Made by a program: the position numbers and the translations under genes. This document shows positions 23,716 to 34,611 of a stretch of DNA of 64,000 nucleotides, in pieces. The stretch is from Sternotherus odoratus. Lineage: Eukaryota; Chordata; Testudines; Kinosternidae. The notes under the pieces are model-generated. The model saw nothing but the letters and a program-made list of their open reading frames with translations. It was not told the origin of the DNA and searched no databases. The stretch spans positions 164,539,434 to 164,603,433 of the forward strand of contig JAVMKO010000001.1 in the NCBI GenBank assembly GCA_032164245.1. The letters are read 5' to 3'. Positions within the stretch are counted from its first letter, which is position 1. Every line of letters begins with the position of its first letter.

Positions 23716-24411
23716 TGTAGTGGGGCAGCTGCCCCACTCCTGCAAAAAAAAAGGGGGGGTTAAAACAGCCCTGTAAAGGCAGCTCAGCAGAGGGCTGCAA
23801 TGGAAAGCAGCTGTGGCTGGGTCAATTAGGGCCCAGCTGGCCCTGAATAAAAGGCCCAGAGTTTGCTGCAGAGAGATAGTGTCTCCTCTGTCCACACAGC
23901 TAGACAGGCCTTGCTGCAGGGGAAGCTAGATGGGGTACCCAGAGTGAAGCAGGGGCTTGGGGTAAGGCAAGAGGAGCAGGGAAGCTCTGGTCTGGAAACC
24001 CCCAGGCTTCAGGGCCTAGGGAACAGCCCAACAGAAGGGTACTGGGGTTGCAGGGGGTAGCCCATGGCTACAGAGGTAGAAGCAGCAGGCCAACCCTCTT
24101 TGCAGATGATGAGTTGCAATTATCCTGTAGTCAGCCACAGTGAACGAGGGTAAGTGGTGACTGGCAGTTGCCTAGACTGAGGCAAGGTGGGGATAGGGGT
24201 TGAGGGTTCCCTGGGGGAGGGGAGACCCTGAGACTGGGGGGGTCCTGCAGGGGTGCAGCACCCCAGGTAAGAGGGCGCTGGGGTCCAGGAGGGACATGGC
24301 CAGTGGCAAGCAGGACTACAGCCAGCAGGGGGTTGCTCTGGATGCTGGAAAGAGCTAAGTCCCTGGACAACCAGCAGGAGGTGCCCCTGGATGAGTCACT
24401 GCCTTGCTACA
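23716..24411 (+). mobile_element. Solo LTR
   Basis: The 696-bp segment begins TGTAG and ends CTACA (TG...CA) and is flanked by a perfect 5-bp duplication ATAAG (23711-23715, 24412-24416). A TATA-like AATAAAAGG lies at about 23845, followed by a G+C-rich R/U5-like region. No gag/pol sequence adjoins it, so it is a solo LTR left by recombination. A 5-bp duplication fits either a Gypsy-type retrotransposon or an endogenous retrovirus; the family cannot be told from this sequence alone. Frames inside are not genes. Confidence 0.85.
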
Positions 24412-24734
24412 ATAAGAAACTGCTTTTAAAAAGCAACAGAATTGCACATTCTAAAGTGATGTCATAGTGCTCATTCAGCTAGACCCAAAAGGGTTTAATA
24501 AAAGACAGACAGGAGCATAGAAGAGGCCAGACCAGGCCAGATCAACGTGTACCAGTGGCCACTGCTGTCTATTTCAGGGGCAGATGTTGAACCCAATAAT
24601 TCACTAAATTGTTCAACATTGTACAACTATCTTATCTCCTGGAGCATAAAAATGGACAGTCCTGTAATTTTATCATCGCTGGTGTTATTGCAAATGCCCT
24701 TGTAAAATGAATACTCAAATCCAAACAATAAAAA

Positions 24735-24915
24735 TACGATGTAACTCTTAGATAGCACTCTTCAGCTGTAGATCACAAAGCTCTGTACAAAGGAGAGAGA
24801 GAGAGCCACTGTCTCCATTTTACCAGTAGGGAAATGGAAGCACAGAGAAGTGAAGCGACTTGCTCAGAGCTGGGAAGAAAATCCAGGGGTTGTGACTCTA
24901 CTGCATTTCCTTTGC
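24735..24915 (-). repeat. MIR SINE (reverse)
   Basis: Contains 'ccattttaccagtagggaaatggaagcacagagaagtgaagcgacttgc', the reverse complement of the MIR core, followed by the head region. Confidence 0.8.
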
Positions 24916-24995
24916 TCATTAATTTTATAATCCTGGCAAAAAGAAGCTTACTAAGCTTTCTTTATAGATCCATGTTTCTTATTTTCTGATAGCTG

Positions 24996-25068
24996 GCCCT
25001 GGTTCAGCAAGGTACTTAAGCATGTGGGTAGATTTTTTTGTGCTTAAATGACATGCTGAATCATGACC
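24996..25068. repeat. Ancient palindromic repeat (GATTCAGCA type)
   Basis: Left arm 'ctggttcagcaaggtacttaag' and right arm 'tgcttaaatgacatgctgaa' fold into an imperfect hairpin. The motif matches the amniote-wide inverted repeat with a 'ctgattcagcaaagcacttaag' end. Confidence 0.55.
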
Positions 25069-25837
25069 TAGAAATTTAGGGCCCAGTTCTAACGTGTTCA
25101 TCAAAATCAGGCCTTCCCTGATTAATCTCTTAACATCTGCTCTATTATTTTACTACATAAATTAGACTTATGGTAATTGCCAGACACGTGCCTTTTAAAA
25201 CATCGTCACTACATCTGCTTTCCTCCAATCTTTCAATATCTTACCCAGTTGTCCATGACTTTTCAGAAAAGATTTTCGGTGGCTACAGTAAATCCATTAG
25301 CTGATTTCCTCAGTATCTTGATACATAAGCAGCTGCAGGAGCAGCTTAAGCAAGCAGTAAGCCAGGGTCACTCAGCCACACATCCAGACCTGCCAAACCC
25401 AGACCCGTGTTGGGGAGACTCTCTCTGGGGCATTAGGACCTCATGCTGCCCCTCCCCCAGCCATGTGTCCTTTGAGAAAGAAACTGAAGGGAGGAGCTGC
25501 CAAAGAATTAAACTGGCAAAGCAGCTGCAGAAGCAGTTTAAGCAGGGACCTGCAACCACAGAGACAATTTTCTATCATTTTGACAGGTCTTTTGGGGGCT
25601 GACTGGCTATTTGTTCCAACTCCTTCCTACCCCCATCTTAGTATCTTCATAAAAGTCTCACTCCATAGCTGTCCCTCCTATCTCCCCCCCCCAACAATTC
25701 TGATCTGTTTGTCCCCGTTGACCATCTTCCTTCCCTTTCCATTTAGCTAATCCCCTCCTCATTTAACACCTGCCCAAAAAGTGGCATTAACTTGATGTTT
25801 TCTGCCATCACATTGTTCATTCTGCTTCTACATTAAA

Positions 25838-25980
25838 CCCATTTCTTACACCTTGTGTCTGTCTTGCCCTGTTTAGACTGTTCACTCTTCAGGGCAGGGA
25901 CCATCTATTACTCTACACGGGTGCTGCAGTTTTGGTTGGTCCGTAGGCACTCTCATAATAAACGGAATGATGATTAATAT
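25838..25980 (+). repeat. MIR-type SINE tail
   Basis: 'ttgccctgtttagactgttcactcttcagggcagggacc' followed by a 'cataataaacgg' A-rich end, the same tail as at 20340 and 33990. Confidence 0.65.
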
Positions 25981-26557
25981 CCTCTTGATCAACTGAGCTG
26001 CATATGTTCATGTTTTCTGAGTAGTTCCTTATTCTTTATCAGTAGTTAAAATTACAGGATTTTCCTTCCTTCCTAACTGTTCAAATTTATTTATATACCG
26101 AAGACATTTAAAGAATGAGTTCAATGTCTTAGCTGTTGCTGAATCATAAATTTCATTCTCTCTGTCTCATTTTATTAATGTAACTTCTTTCTCTTCATTG
26201 CATTTTTTCCTCTTGGAGAAGGACAGACAAAGAAAAAGAAAACATGGAAAGCACATTGTTCATATCATGCCATATATTTAAATGTAATAACTATGTATTG
26301 ATCTTCCTATGTTGGGGAGTTGTTCTCAGTGTCCCTTTCTTTCTTTTGTGTCGGGAGTTCCCAGAGCAAACTCAAGAAAGTGTTTCACAAGTTTGGTTCT
26401 TAGAACTCCCCTGTTGAAATCCCCTGGGGTGATGGTCCGAGCTACAATGCCTCCACCATGTGGATGTCACATACCCACTTTGTTGGATTTAGGCAGTGTA
26501 TTTGAGGCATTTATTCTATGTATCACCACAAATGAGATCTGACTAAGAGAGAAGAAG

Positions 26558-26785
26558 TGGGTATGGCACCAGCCTCGGACTTAGGAGACCTGAGGCCAAT
26601 TTCCTGCTCTTCCACAGACTGTCTGTGGTATTGGCCCAAGTCATCTCTCTCTGCCTCAGTTCCTCCTCTGTGAAATGGGGATAACAGCACAGCCCTCTTC
26701 ACAGGAGTACCGGGGAGACCTACATTAAAAACTGTGAGGTGCTCAAGATACTGTGGTGCTGGGGCTCGTGTAAGTACCTTGGATG
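26558..26785 (+). repeat. MIR SINE
   Basis: A nearly complete copy: tRNA-like head ('tatggcaccagcctcggacttaggagacctgaggcc'), then 'ggcccaagtcatctctctctgcctcagttcctcctctgtgaaatggggataac', then a tail ending 'ctgtggtgctggggctcgtgtaagtacc'. Confidence 0.85.
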
Positions 26786-26873
26786 TAGGCTAGCTGGCTG
26801 AGACAGAGCCCAGGTAACACTGATATAGTTCTGGTAGGGTGGGAGAAACATCCAGAAGAAACAGGCTACCCAA

Positions 26874-26942
26874 GGTGAAATCCTGCCCCATTGAAGTCAA
26901 TGGGAGTTTTGCCATTGACTTCATTGAAACCACAGTTTCACC
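26874..26942. repeat. Ancient palindromic repeat (GGTGAAATCCTG type)
   Basis: Left arm AGGTGAAATCC...ATTGAAGTCAATGG pairs with right arm CCATTGACTTCAT...TTTCACCT, with a very short loop. A second member is at 48741-48811. It directly abuts the PLE tail that follows. Confidence 0.75.
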
Positions 26943-27078
26943 TATCAGAGAGGTCGCCGTGTTAGTCTGGAATAGCAGAGGTAACAAAGTCCTGTGGCAC
27001 CTTAAAGACTAACTATAAAGTTTTGAAGCATAAGCTTTCGTGAGATATAACCCACTTCATCAGATGCATGGAGTGGAA
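26943..27078 (-). mobile_element. Penelope-like element 3' tail (5'-truncated)
   Basis: A minus-strand copy of the same sequence that ends the longer PLE at 28190-28325 (shared 'agagaggtcgccgtgttag', 'gtcctgtggcaccttaaag', 'ttttgaagcataagctttc'). No coding part follows, so it is a short 5'-truncated copy. It contains a hammerhead-like core at 27027-27063. Confidence 0.85.
27027..27063 (-). ncRNA. Hammerhead-ribozyme-like core in PLE tail
   Basis: Read on the minus strand: CTGATGA (27063-27057), a stem II of GTGGG paired with CTCAC, the GAAA box with its last A starting a minimal stem III AGC-TTAT-GCT (27036-27027), followed by a T/C cleavage-site position. This matches the core order of type I hammerhead ribozymes reported in Penelope-like elements. 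I could not find a complementary stem I in this copy (GCAT before the core does not pair with the AAAAC after it), so activity is doubtful. Confidence 0.5.
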
Positions 27079-27458
27079 ATACAGTAAGACTTGCTCCTCT
27101 ACACATTGAAATCAGGTTTGGTCAAAAAGTGTTCACAGCCCAAGACTAAACATGATGCAGCCTCGCATGTGGAAAAGTCAGAGTTTTTTGAGCCCTGACG
27201 TCCGACATCTCTAAGATGCTGCCTGCACGATGGGGTTGGAATATCTCATGGAAAAAGACCACGGTCCAGAACCTCAGAGGAGCAGGCGGTTAAATTCTTG
27301 GTGCGGTTCAGCCAGAAGCCAGGCAGTAAGGACAGGGTCCATTGGTAACTGCCCTGCAATGAAACCTGACTGTTCTGAACCATGATGTCTGTTAAGGAGC
27401 GGCTGCATTCTACCACACAGAATGTGAGGGAAGAGCTTTCCAGGGACCAGTAGCCATG
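27079..27458. other. Anonymous spacer
   Basis: No gene or recognisable repeat between the first PLE tail and the small hAT element. Confidence 0.5.
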
Positions 27459-27466
27459 ACATATAG

Positions 27467-27670
27467 CAGGGGTTCTCAAATGGGGGCACAAGGTTATTAA
27501 ATGGGGGCTTGTGAACTGTCAGCCTCCACCTCAAAATCTGCTTTGCCTCCAGCATTTATACTGGTGTTAAATATATATATTTTTTTAAATTATTTATAAG
27601 GGAGGGGGGTTCGCACTCAGATACTTGTTATGTGAAAGGGGCCACCAGTGCAAAAGTTAGAGAAGTACTG
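27467..27670. mobile_element. Small hAT element, CAGGGGTTCTCAAA type
   Basis: The 204-bp element begins CAGGGGTTCTCAAA and ends with a decayed complement (TAGAGAAGTACTG). Flanks ACATATAG (27459-27466) and ACGTATAG (27671-27678) are an 8-bp duplication with one mismatch. Non-coding with an AT-rich interior. Confidence 0.8.
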
Positions 27671-27678
27671 ACGTATAG

Positions 27679-28189
27679 GATATGAGTGAGGAACAGGAAT
27701 TCTTTCCATGGGCTGCCAACCAATGTCTGAGCTGTGTTCCTGAGATTACTAGAGACCAATGACTGAAGTATCCCATGCAGGACTTCGACAAAGACTCCCT
27801 TTGCCCTTTGGATTAAGGGAGTGGGGTAGAAAGATCTGCACAGTGGTGAATCCCCATCACTGCCCATGAGCTACTCCTCATCCCCCAAACACAGGATAAG
27901 ACTCTGCCTCATACAGGTGGTGTGCATTCCATGCACAACTTCCCCAAAACCACGGCCTTCCTTTGAATACCAGAATTCACGGGGTCTGATGCACAGGGAA
28001 GAATGGATCTAGAGCTGCCCTGTCATAGTGTCTTTCAAATTTTGAGCAGAAAGTTTTAAGCAACACTTTAAAGGCCTTCAACACAAAGAGAATTTCTAAA
28101 GCATTGAATACTATAGAGGTGGCTGTGCTACCGCATATTTTAGCATGTTTCATACCATCTCTTGAGGGTAGAGATTTAATAGAGAGAAT
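27679..28189. other. Anonymous spacer
   Basis: No gene. Short frames only. Confidence 0.5.
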
Positions 28190-28270
28190 CAGAGAGGTCG
28201 CCGTGTTAGTCTGGAATAGCAGAGGTAACAAAGTCCTGTGGCACCTTAAAGACTAACTATAAAGTTTTGA

Positions 28271-28307
28271 AGCATAAGCTTTCATGGGCTAATACCCACT
28301 TCGTCGG
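28271..28307 (-). ncRNA. Hammerhead-like core, mutated copy
   Basis: Same architecture as the copy at 27027-27063: stem II TGGG/CCCA, GAAA box (28283-28280), stem III AGC-TTAT-GCT. The first box reads CCGACGA instead of CTGANGA, which removes an invariant core residue, so this copy should be inactive. Confidence 0.45.
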
Positions 28308-28414
28308 ATGCAAGCAGTGGAAGTGTCCAGAGGCAGGTATAGAAAAGTAGGCAAGAGCCAGGTGGGAGGTAACAAGGTTAGTCCAATTAGGCTGAACCAG
28401 CTTGTTATCTCCAA

Positions 28415-29887
28415 TCAGGGAGGGTGGATTATTCTTCTAGCATTTGAATGGGGGGGGGGGTGAACATGGAGAGAGGAGAAGCTATTTTTGTAATTAGCAA
28501 GCCATTGTAGGTCTTTGTTCAATCCTAGAGTGTTTGTGTTGAATTTGCAAATGAATTGTAGCTCTGCAGTTTCCCTTTGCAGTCTGGACTTGAAGTTTTT
28601 TTGCTGCAGTATGGTGACTTTTAAATCTGTAATTGTGTGTCCAGGCAGATTGAAGTGTTCTCCTACAGGTTTTTGTATATTGCCATTCCTAATATCTGAT
28701 TTGTGTGCATTTATCCTTTTTCGTAGGGACTGTCCAGTTTGGCCGATGTACATAGCAGAGGGACACTGGTGGCATATAATGGCATATATGACATTGGTTG
28801 ATGTGCAAGTGAATGAACCATTGGTTGATCTGGTTAGGTCCTGTGATGGTGTTGCTGGTGTAGATATGTGGGCAGAGTTGGCATCGAGGTTTGTTGCATG
28901 GATTGGTTCCTGAGTTGGAGTTATTGTGGTGCAGTGTGCTGTTGCTGGTGAGAATTTGTTTAGGGTTGGCAGGTTGTCTGTGTGCCAGGACTGGCCTTCC
29001 TCCCAAGGCCTGTGAAAGTGAGGGATTATTGTCCAGGATGGGTTGTAGGTCACTGATGATGCGTTGCAGAGGTTTTAACTGAGGACTGTAGCTGATGGCC
29101 AGTGGTGTTCTGTTGTTTTCTTTCCTGGACTTGTCTTGCAGCAGCAGGCTTCTGGGTACATGTCTAGCTCTGTTGATCTGTGTCCTTATTTCCTTGTGCG
29201 GGTATTGTAGTTTTGAGAAAGCTTGGTGAAGATCTCGTAGGTGTTGGTCTCTGTCTGAGGGGTTGGAGCAGATCCGATTGTACCTCAGTGCTTGGCTGTA
29301 GACAATGGATTGTGTGGTATGTCCGGGATGGAAGCTGGTGGCATGAAGGTAGGCATAGCTGTCGGTAGGTTTTCGGTATAGGGTGGTGTCGATGTGGCCG
29401 TCATTAATTTGCACTGTGGTGTCTAGGAAGTGGACTTCCTGTGTGGACTGGTCCAGACTGAGGTGGATGTTGGGGTGGAAGTTGTTGAAGTCATGGTGGA
29501 ATTCTTCCAGAGTTTCTTTCCCAGATGATGGGTCCAGATGATGAAGATGTCATCAATGTGGCGTAGATAGAGAAGGGGTGTGAGTGGACGAGAGTTGAGG
29601 AAGCGTTGTTCCAGGTCAGCCATAAAGATGTTGGCATACTGTGGGGCCATGCGGGTGCCCATAGCTGTGCCACTGGTCTGAAGGTATATATTGTCACCAA
29701 ATTTGAAATAGTTGTGTGTGAGGATAAAGTCACAGAGCTCAGCAACCACCTGTGCTGTGGCATCATCAGGGATACTATTCCGGACAGCTTGTATTCCATC
29801 TTTGTGTGGGATGTTTGTGTAGAGAGCCTCTACATCCATGGTGGCTAGGATGGTGTTTTCTGGAAGGTCACCAATGCATTGTAGTTT
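28415..29887 (-). pseudogene. PLE reverse transcriptase + GIY-YIG endonuclease
   Basis: PLE proteins copy element RNA from a nick made by their own GIY-YIG endonuclease. Here the RT part keeps MDVEALYTNIPHKDG (about 29839-29795), the SGTAMGTRMAPQYANIFM block (about 29674-29620), and the catalytic YLRHIDDIFIIW motif with its two Asp residues. A frameshift near 29525 moves the reading to the next frame, where the thumb-like HIDTTLYRKPTDSYAYLHAT and a Cys-rich linker (PCNKPRCQLCPH) are found. A second frameshift near 28830 leads to the endonuclease: NVIYAIICHQC (about 28790), AMYIGQTGQSLRKRINAHKS (about 28755-28700), a conserved Asn-Leu-Pro-Gly-His segment, and an Glu-rich helix (RETAELQFICKFN). 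The stop is at about 28415. The N-terminal part of the RT is missing. Not functional. Confidence 0.9.
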
Positions 29888-29888
29888 C

Positions 29889-32800
29889 TGCCCCCTAAGT
29901 CTGAAACTTCCCCCTTTCTTTAAAAAGCCTTGCTCATGTCATAATTACCTATCTGAGGCTTATCTCTTACACTTCCCAGACAAAGTTGATCAGCAGGGCA
30001 AGGCCATAACTTGACCTAAAGAACCTTTATTATTTGATGATATTGTGCAATAAATAAATAAACCCAACTTGACTTTCAAAGCTAGAGTTCTCAGCGTTGG
30101 CACTTAGAAAAAAAACATGTATTCTTACTTGTAAACAGTTGAGAATGTCACTGAACCAACAGGGAGCCCATTAATGCCATTTTTACAATGTCAAGGTGAG
30201 TTTTGTCTGCTGCAGCCTGCTTCTCTTCTGTATGATCTCATGGCATTTGAATGAGATGAGGCACTCAAGTTAACACAGCTATATGTTCAGAGGCCTGTAT
30301 GCAGGTCATTCTCAATTAAAGGCCAGACTCTGGAATTCGCTCCTCACTTGCTCCAACAGAGCCTGCGTTTTGTTGATTTTTCACATTTGCCTTCTGATGG
30401 AGCACATGTTAATTGTCTCCCTACATGGGCAATCTGTTTCTCCGTGGGTCCCCCCCCCGAGGTCATCTTTGTTGGCAGTCTCAACAGAAAGAGAACAAGT
30501 ACATCAGCCACAGACCCAGAACTGGCTTTCGAGGCCAATCCGTGGGCTTCTGGGGTGGTTACATTGATAATGTCATTTCAGGAAAGCCTGGAGTGACTGC
30601 CTTTACTGTTCTTGTGCTGTAGACTGGGCAGACTGTTTTCAGGGCTATCCATCTGACCCCTTTACTGAGCTCTTAATCACTTTTTAAATTAAAAGAAAAG
30701 AATTTGAGGTCAAAAAATGACATTTGTTTCTAGAATATCTCCACTTAACAGAGCAGTGGGTAAGAACTGCAAGATACCTTCCAGCTAAGATGAGCTTGGG
30801 AAAGCTGCGGGAGGGGAATATTTTTTTAAAAAATCACCTGGCCCACCCTCTTAAATCACCTGCTGTGAATATTTTACAGACCGTAACAGCCCTGGATTTA
30901 GTCTTTCCTGCAGGATGCCCACCCAAGCCCAGCAACCGGATGTCAGGGTGGAGGGTGGGAACCTGCTAATTGGTCAAGTCCTGTCTAGTCTCTGGCTACC
31001 AGTGAGCAGACAGAACAGCATTGTCTCCTGAAAATGAAAATTGGGTTTTAATGAGGGCTTCTCGGGGGAATATTCTACCATGCTAAAGTTCTGTCTTGAG
31101 GGGTGAGGGAATGAAGTGCAAAGTGCACTGGGGCTTGCCTCCAGACTTACTACAACCAATACCTCCCTGAAAATCTAAGCTACCATTGGGAAAGTAAACA
31201 CTTACTGCCTCACTTCACTGATTTGTGAAAACCATCCACTATATATCTCGTATTATCTCACTACCTATGATGAAGAAAACGCTGTGCTAAATTAGCCATT
31301 ATCATTATTGTGCCACAAACCTCTTTTGCTGAAATATGATGTGATGCACTGTATCTTAATGCTATTTGTTAATACAATTTTAAACCTTCTAATATGATGA
31401 CCAGAATGGAATATATAGCTGTAGTATATAAATTCCCTTTCTCTAACTGAAAAGGATCAAATAATGCAAACATTGTGTGCCTGGTGCACATTTTTATAAC
31501 GGGTTAGTAAGAAAATACTTGCTACCTGAGCTATTTCAGTAAGTCAGTGAAGCAAGCAGTCCAACATGTGGGTTACATTACAGTCAGAGCTGATCTTAGT
31601 TTTGTAACACACACTAAACAGCAATGTGCAGGAGGCTCAGGTTTAATAAAACTAAAACTTTTGGTGGTGCATACAGCCAGTAAAGATTTAAACATCCTGT
31701 GCATGATCAGCATACTAATTGCTGCATTAATAAATCCTGGGTTGTTTCGGCAGGCAAATAAAATTATTGTAGAAGCCCTTAAGAGCATTTACTTAGAAAA
31801 GTTAGCCTATGTGTACCTGTAGAATGTGTATGAATGTAGAATAGCAACAAGAATACTGATTAGTTCCTTTTGATGTCATATATGTATCCCTTTTTAGTAT
31901 TTATCAATTCTATGCAACCAGGACATTGCCATGGCAGATTTAGGTTATTCTGACCTAGCTTTTTTGGACACAATACCTCTGACAAGATAATAGTGCTGCT
32001 TCTGCTGCCAGTAATAATGCAGCTTATTCCTCATTTGCATCTCTGGATCTAATGAGACATGTCATATAACAAATGGGTATCCAACATAGTTGCAAAACAA
32101 AGCAATCTAATCGTCTGAATACATTCAGACTACAAGCAAAAAAAGACAATTGCCTTAGCCTAAGAAATAGGCTCTGACAGGCCCATAGTAGCTGCATGCA
32201 AAATTTAGTAAGTGGCCAGGGGAATGGAAGGTCCCTGAGGGCTCAGCACATGAAAGTGGGGGAAGAGCTGATCCTGGGTCCATATGAACTGTTGCTTCTG
32301 AGCGCTGGGGCTTGTCCCATAGTCCCGTCTCCAAATGACAGGTAGCAGCCTCCTGTTCTCTTTCCTCCTTCCCATCCTTTATCTTTGCATCCTCATAGCC
32401 TCTCCAGCTTCTCTGCAGAGTGGGTAGGACACTTCTCCACAGAGAGAGGTTTAGAAGCAGCAGCAGCCATAGTTCTAGACAAGCTGGAAGGTGGGCAGGG
32501 AAGGAAGAAGAGTCTTTAGCGTTTACTGAGGTGGGAAGCACTATCCGCATGTCCCTGGAACTTTTTAAAAATATAGACACTTCTCTAACAATTTGAATAT
32601 GAACGGTTCCTACTCTTTTCCCTTCTTTCAAACAGGAACTCGTTTTCCTAGTGTAAAGGTATATTGCATTGGTCTTTCCTTCCTAAATAAAAATGCCCAA
32701 ATTAAGAAGTTTGGCATTTTTTAAAAAAAGGATTAGATTAACGACCCATACTCCTGTAGCAATTAATCATGCTAGATTGTGCATTAGTCAGCCATTTGTA

Positions 32801-33640
32801 TACTACTTGAGCCACAGAAAGCACTTATTCATAGGGCATTGAAGGTGTACAACAAGGTCACTGAAGTTAATGGGAGACTTACTCCCAACTGGCTCTCTGA
32901 CGCACACCCTGTTGTTGGTCATTGGTATATTGGTACAATTGCTCGGGTGGCAGCAATGCATTAAAAGGCAAATGGGGAGGTCAGGGTGGATTATGGACTC
33001 TTCAGTCCAGCAGGTATAACAAGACCCAGTGGCTGCCCATGGAAGCTAGAGAAATTTAGATGGGAAGTGAGGTGTAAATTGTGAACTGTGAGGGCAATTG
33101 ACTGTTGGAACAGGGGTCATGATAGATTCTCCATCACAGACTATTTTTAAAGCTGGATTGGATGTTTTCTGTAAAAGATCTGCTCTAGCTCCACATGGAA
33201 TTAAATATTCCACTGGAAAAAGGACAAAGACTGTATGACTTCAACAAATGCAAAGAAACCCCAGCAATTAGGTACAAACAACAGGTTGTAGAAAAGTGTA
33301 CCCAGAATGTTGAAGAGATCCAAAAAAAGCTCAACCAAGTTCCAGTTAGGAAAATGTACCTTAGCTGCTTTTCCTAAAGTAAATATGGAATCTGCAAAAC
33401 CAATTAACAGAGGAAAAACACAACCCTGAAGGGGAGATGAAAGAAGTTCCCCTGTATCATACATGGCTGACAAGAAACCACCTAAGCAAAACAATCTGCA
33501 CCCCATGTGCCAAAAGTGCTCACTGGCCTGGGAAAAGTGCCATTTCCAAATGAAAGTCAGTAAAAGAAGGAGTGAAACCCTCAGGAGAAAGGCTGCCTTG
33601 AAAATAGCACTTCAGAATTCCACAGACTAAACACTAATGA
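29889..33640. other. Gene-free stretch
   Basis: No gene seen. The 158-codon minus-strand frame at 32155-32631 and the overlapping frames at 30283-30622 have no domains. No well-defined transposon ends found here. Confidence 0.5.
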
Positions 33641-33648
33641 AGTGTTAA

Positions 33649-33861
33649 GGGCGTGTCTACACGTTCTGCAGGGCAGACTAAAGGGGTGGGGGTGCTCGCA
33701 TCCTGCACTGTACCTATGCTGGGTGGGCCTTGCAAATGCAAACTAAATTCATGCCAGTCTGGTCTACCCAGGCACTTACCACACAGTACATGCTGAGTCC
33801 TGCAATTCACACCTTCATGGTCTGAATTGGGGGTGGGGGCTGGGAGGGTGTAGACAAGCCC
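33649..33861. mobile_element. Harbinger-type MITE
   Basis: The left end GGGCGTGTCTACACGTTCT and the complement of the right end (GGGCTTGTCTACACCC) are inverted, with TAA on the left and TTC on the right, so a 3-bp target duplication is degenerate. 213 bp, non-coding. Confidence 0.7.
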
Positions 33862-33889
33862 TTCAGGGGGAAATGGTATTGTTTTTAAG

Positions 33890-34135
33890 GGACTGGACTG
33901 GGCCTCAGAAAAATCAGCATTCAGTTGTCCATTCTGCCAGTGTGACTGTGAGCAAGTCAATCCCTCTGCCTGGGTTCCCCAGGGGTAAAATGTCAATGAC
34001 TCCCTTTTCCCTACCCTTTGTCATGTTTGTTCAGACTGTACAGTCTTTGGGGCATGGATTGTCTCTACGGTGCCCAGCGCACTGGGGCTCTTTCAGATAG
34101 ATATAATGATATAAAGAATAATTATTATTTATTTT
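33890..34135 (+). repeat. MIR-type SINE with full tail
   Basis: The core 'gtgactgtgagcaagtcaatccctctgcctggg...ccaggggtaaaatgtcaatgac' is followed by the tail 'cagactgtacagtctttggggcatggattgtctctacggtgcccagcgcactgggg', ending in (ATT)n. It links the MIR core to the tail seen alone at 20340 and 25838. Confidence 0.75.
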
Positions 34136-34611
34136 GCTCTAGCACCTAAGAGTCCTAGTTATGGATCAGGAGCCCAGTGAGGAAGTTTTTCCTTAGATTT
34201 AATCTAATTCTGTTGTGCTGCAGTTTGAACCCACTGCCTCTGTCTTGCCAAAGGCCGGGCACTGCCATATCCTCCTTTTAATATCTTTTTCCAAACTAAA
34301 TATACCCAATTCCTTCAGCCTTTGCTCACATGGCTTCCATTCCATCCCTTTGATCATCTTTGTCACTCACCTCTGGATCCTTTCCAGTTTCTCTACATCC
34401 TTTCTATGCATTGGTGACCAGAATTAGACATTACTCTAACTGAGGCCAACACTGCAACGTAGAGTGGTACTTGCATGCTATGTCTGTTAGTGCAACCTAA
34501 AATTGTATTTGCTTTTTTTTTAGACCAGCATTGCATTGTTGACTCATGTTGAGGTTGTGATTCAGCACAACTCCCAGATCTTTCTCAGCAGTGCAGCTGC
34601 CAAGCTAGTTA

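Larger units (their letters stand above)
24417..26555. other. Gene-free stretch with SINE and hairpin remnants
   Basis: No gene. About 24505-24610 resembles a degenerate turtle interspersed repeat ('gaagaggccagaccaggccagatcaa'). A MIR (24735-24915), a hairpin repeat (24996-25068) and a MIR-type tail (25838-25980) are listed separately. About 25330-25560 has two similar segments, 'agcagctgcaggagcagcttaagcaag' and 'agcagctgcagaagcagtttaagcagg', 190 bp apart, which is a small imperfect duplication. Confidence 0.5.
28190..29888 (-). mobile_element. Penelope-like element, 5'-truncated
   Basis: Reading on the minus strand: reverse transcriptase remnant, linker with a Cys motif, GIY-YIG endonuclease, then a non-coding tail (28325-28190) with a hammerhead-like core. 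The 5' limit is near 29888, where similarity to RT stops abruptly in the middle of the fingers region. At least two frameshifts disable the gene. Confidence 0.9.

Noticed and set aside
27459..28325. CRISPR-like or phage-like arrangement of spaced identical repeats
   Set aside because: The repeats are two dispersed copies of a PLE tail in eukaryotic DNA, with no regular spacer structure.
28415..28913. GIY-YIG nuclease as a bacterial homing endonuclease or contamination
   Set aside because: It is joined to a Penelope-type RT and vertebrate repeat tails, so it belongs to a PLE.
32155..32631. 158-codon minus-strand frame
   Set aside because: No domain, ordinary composition for chance frames, no splice or start context that stands out.
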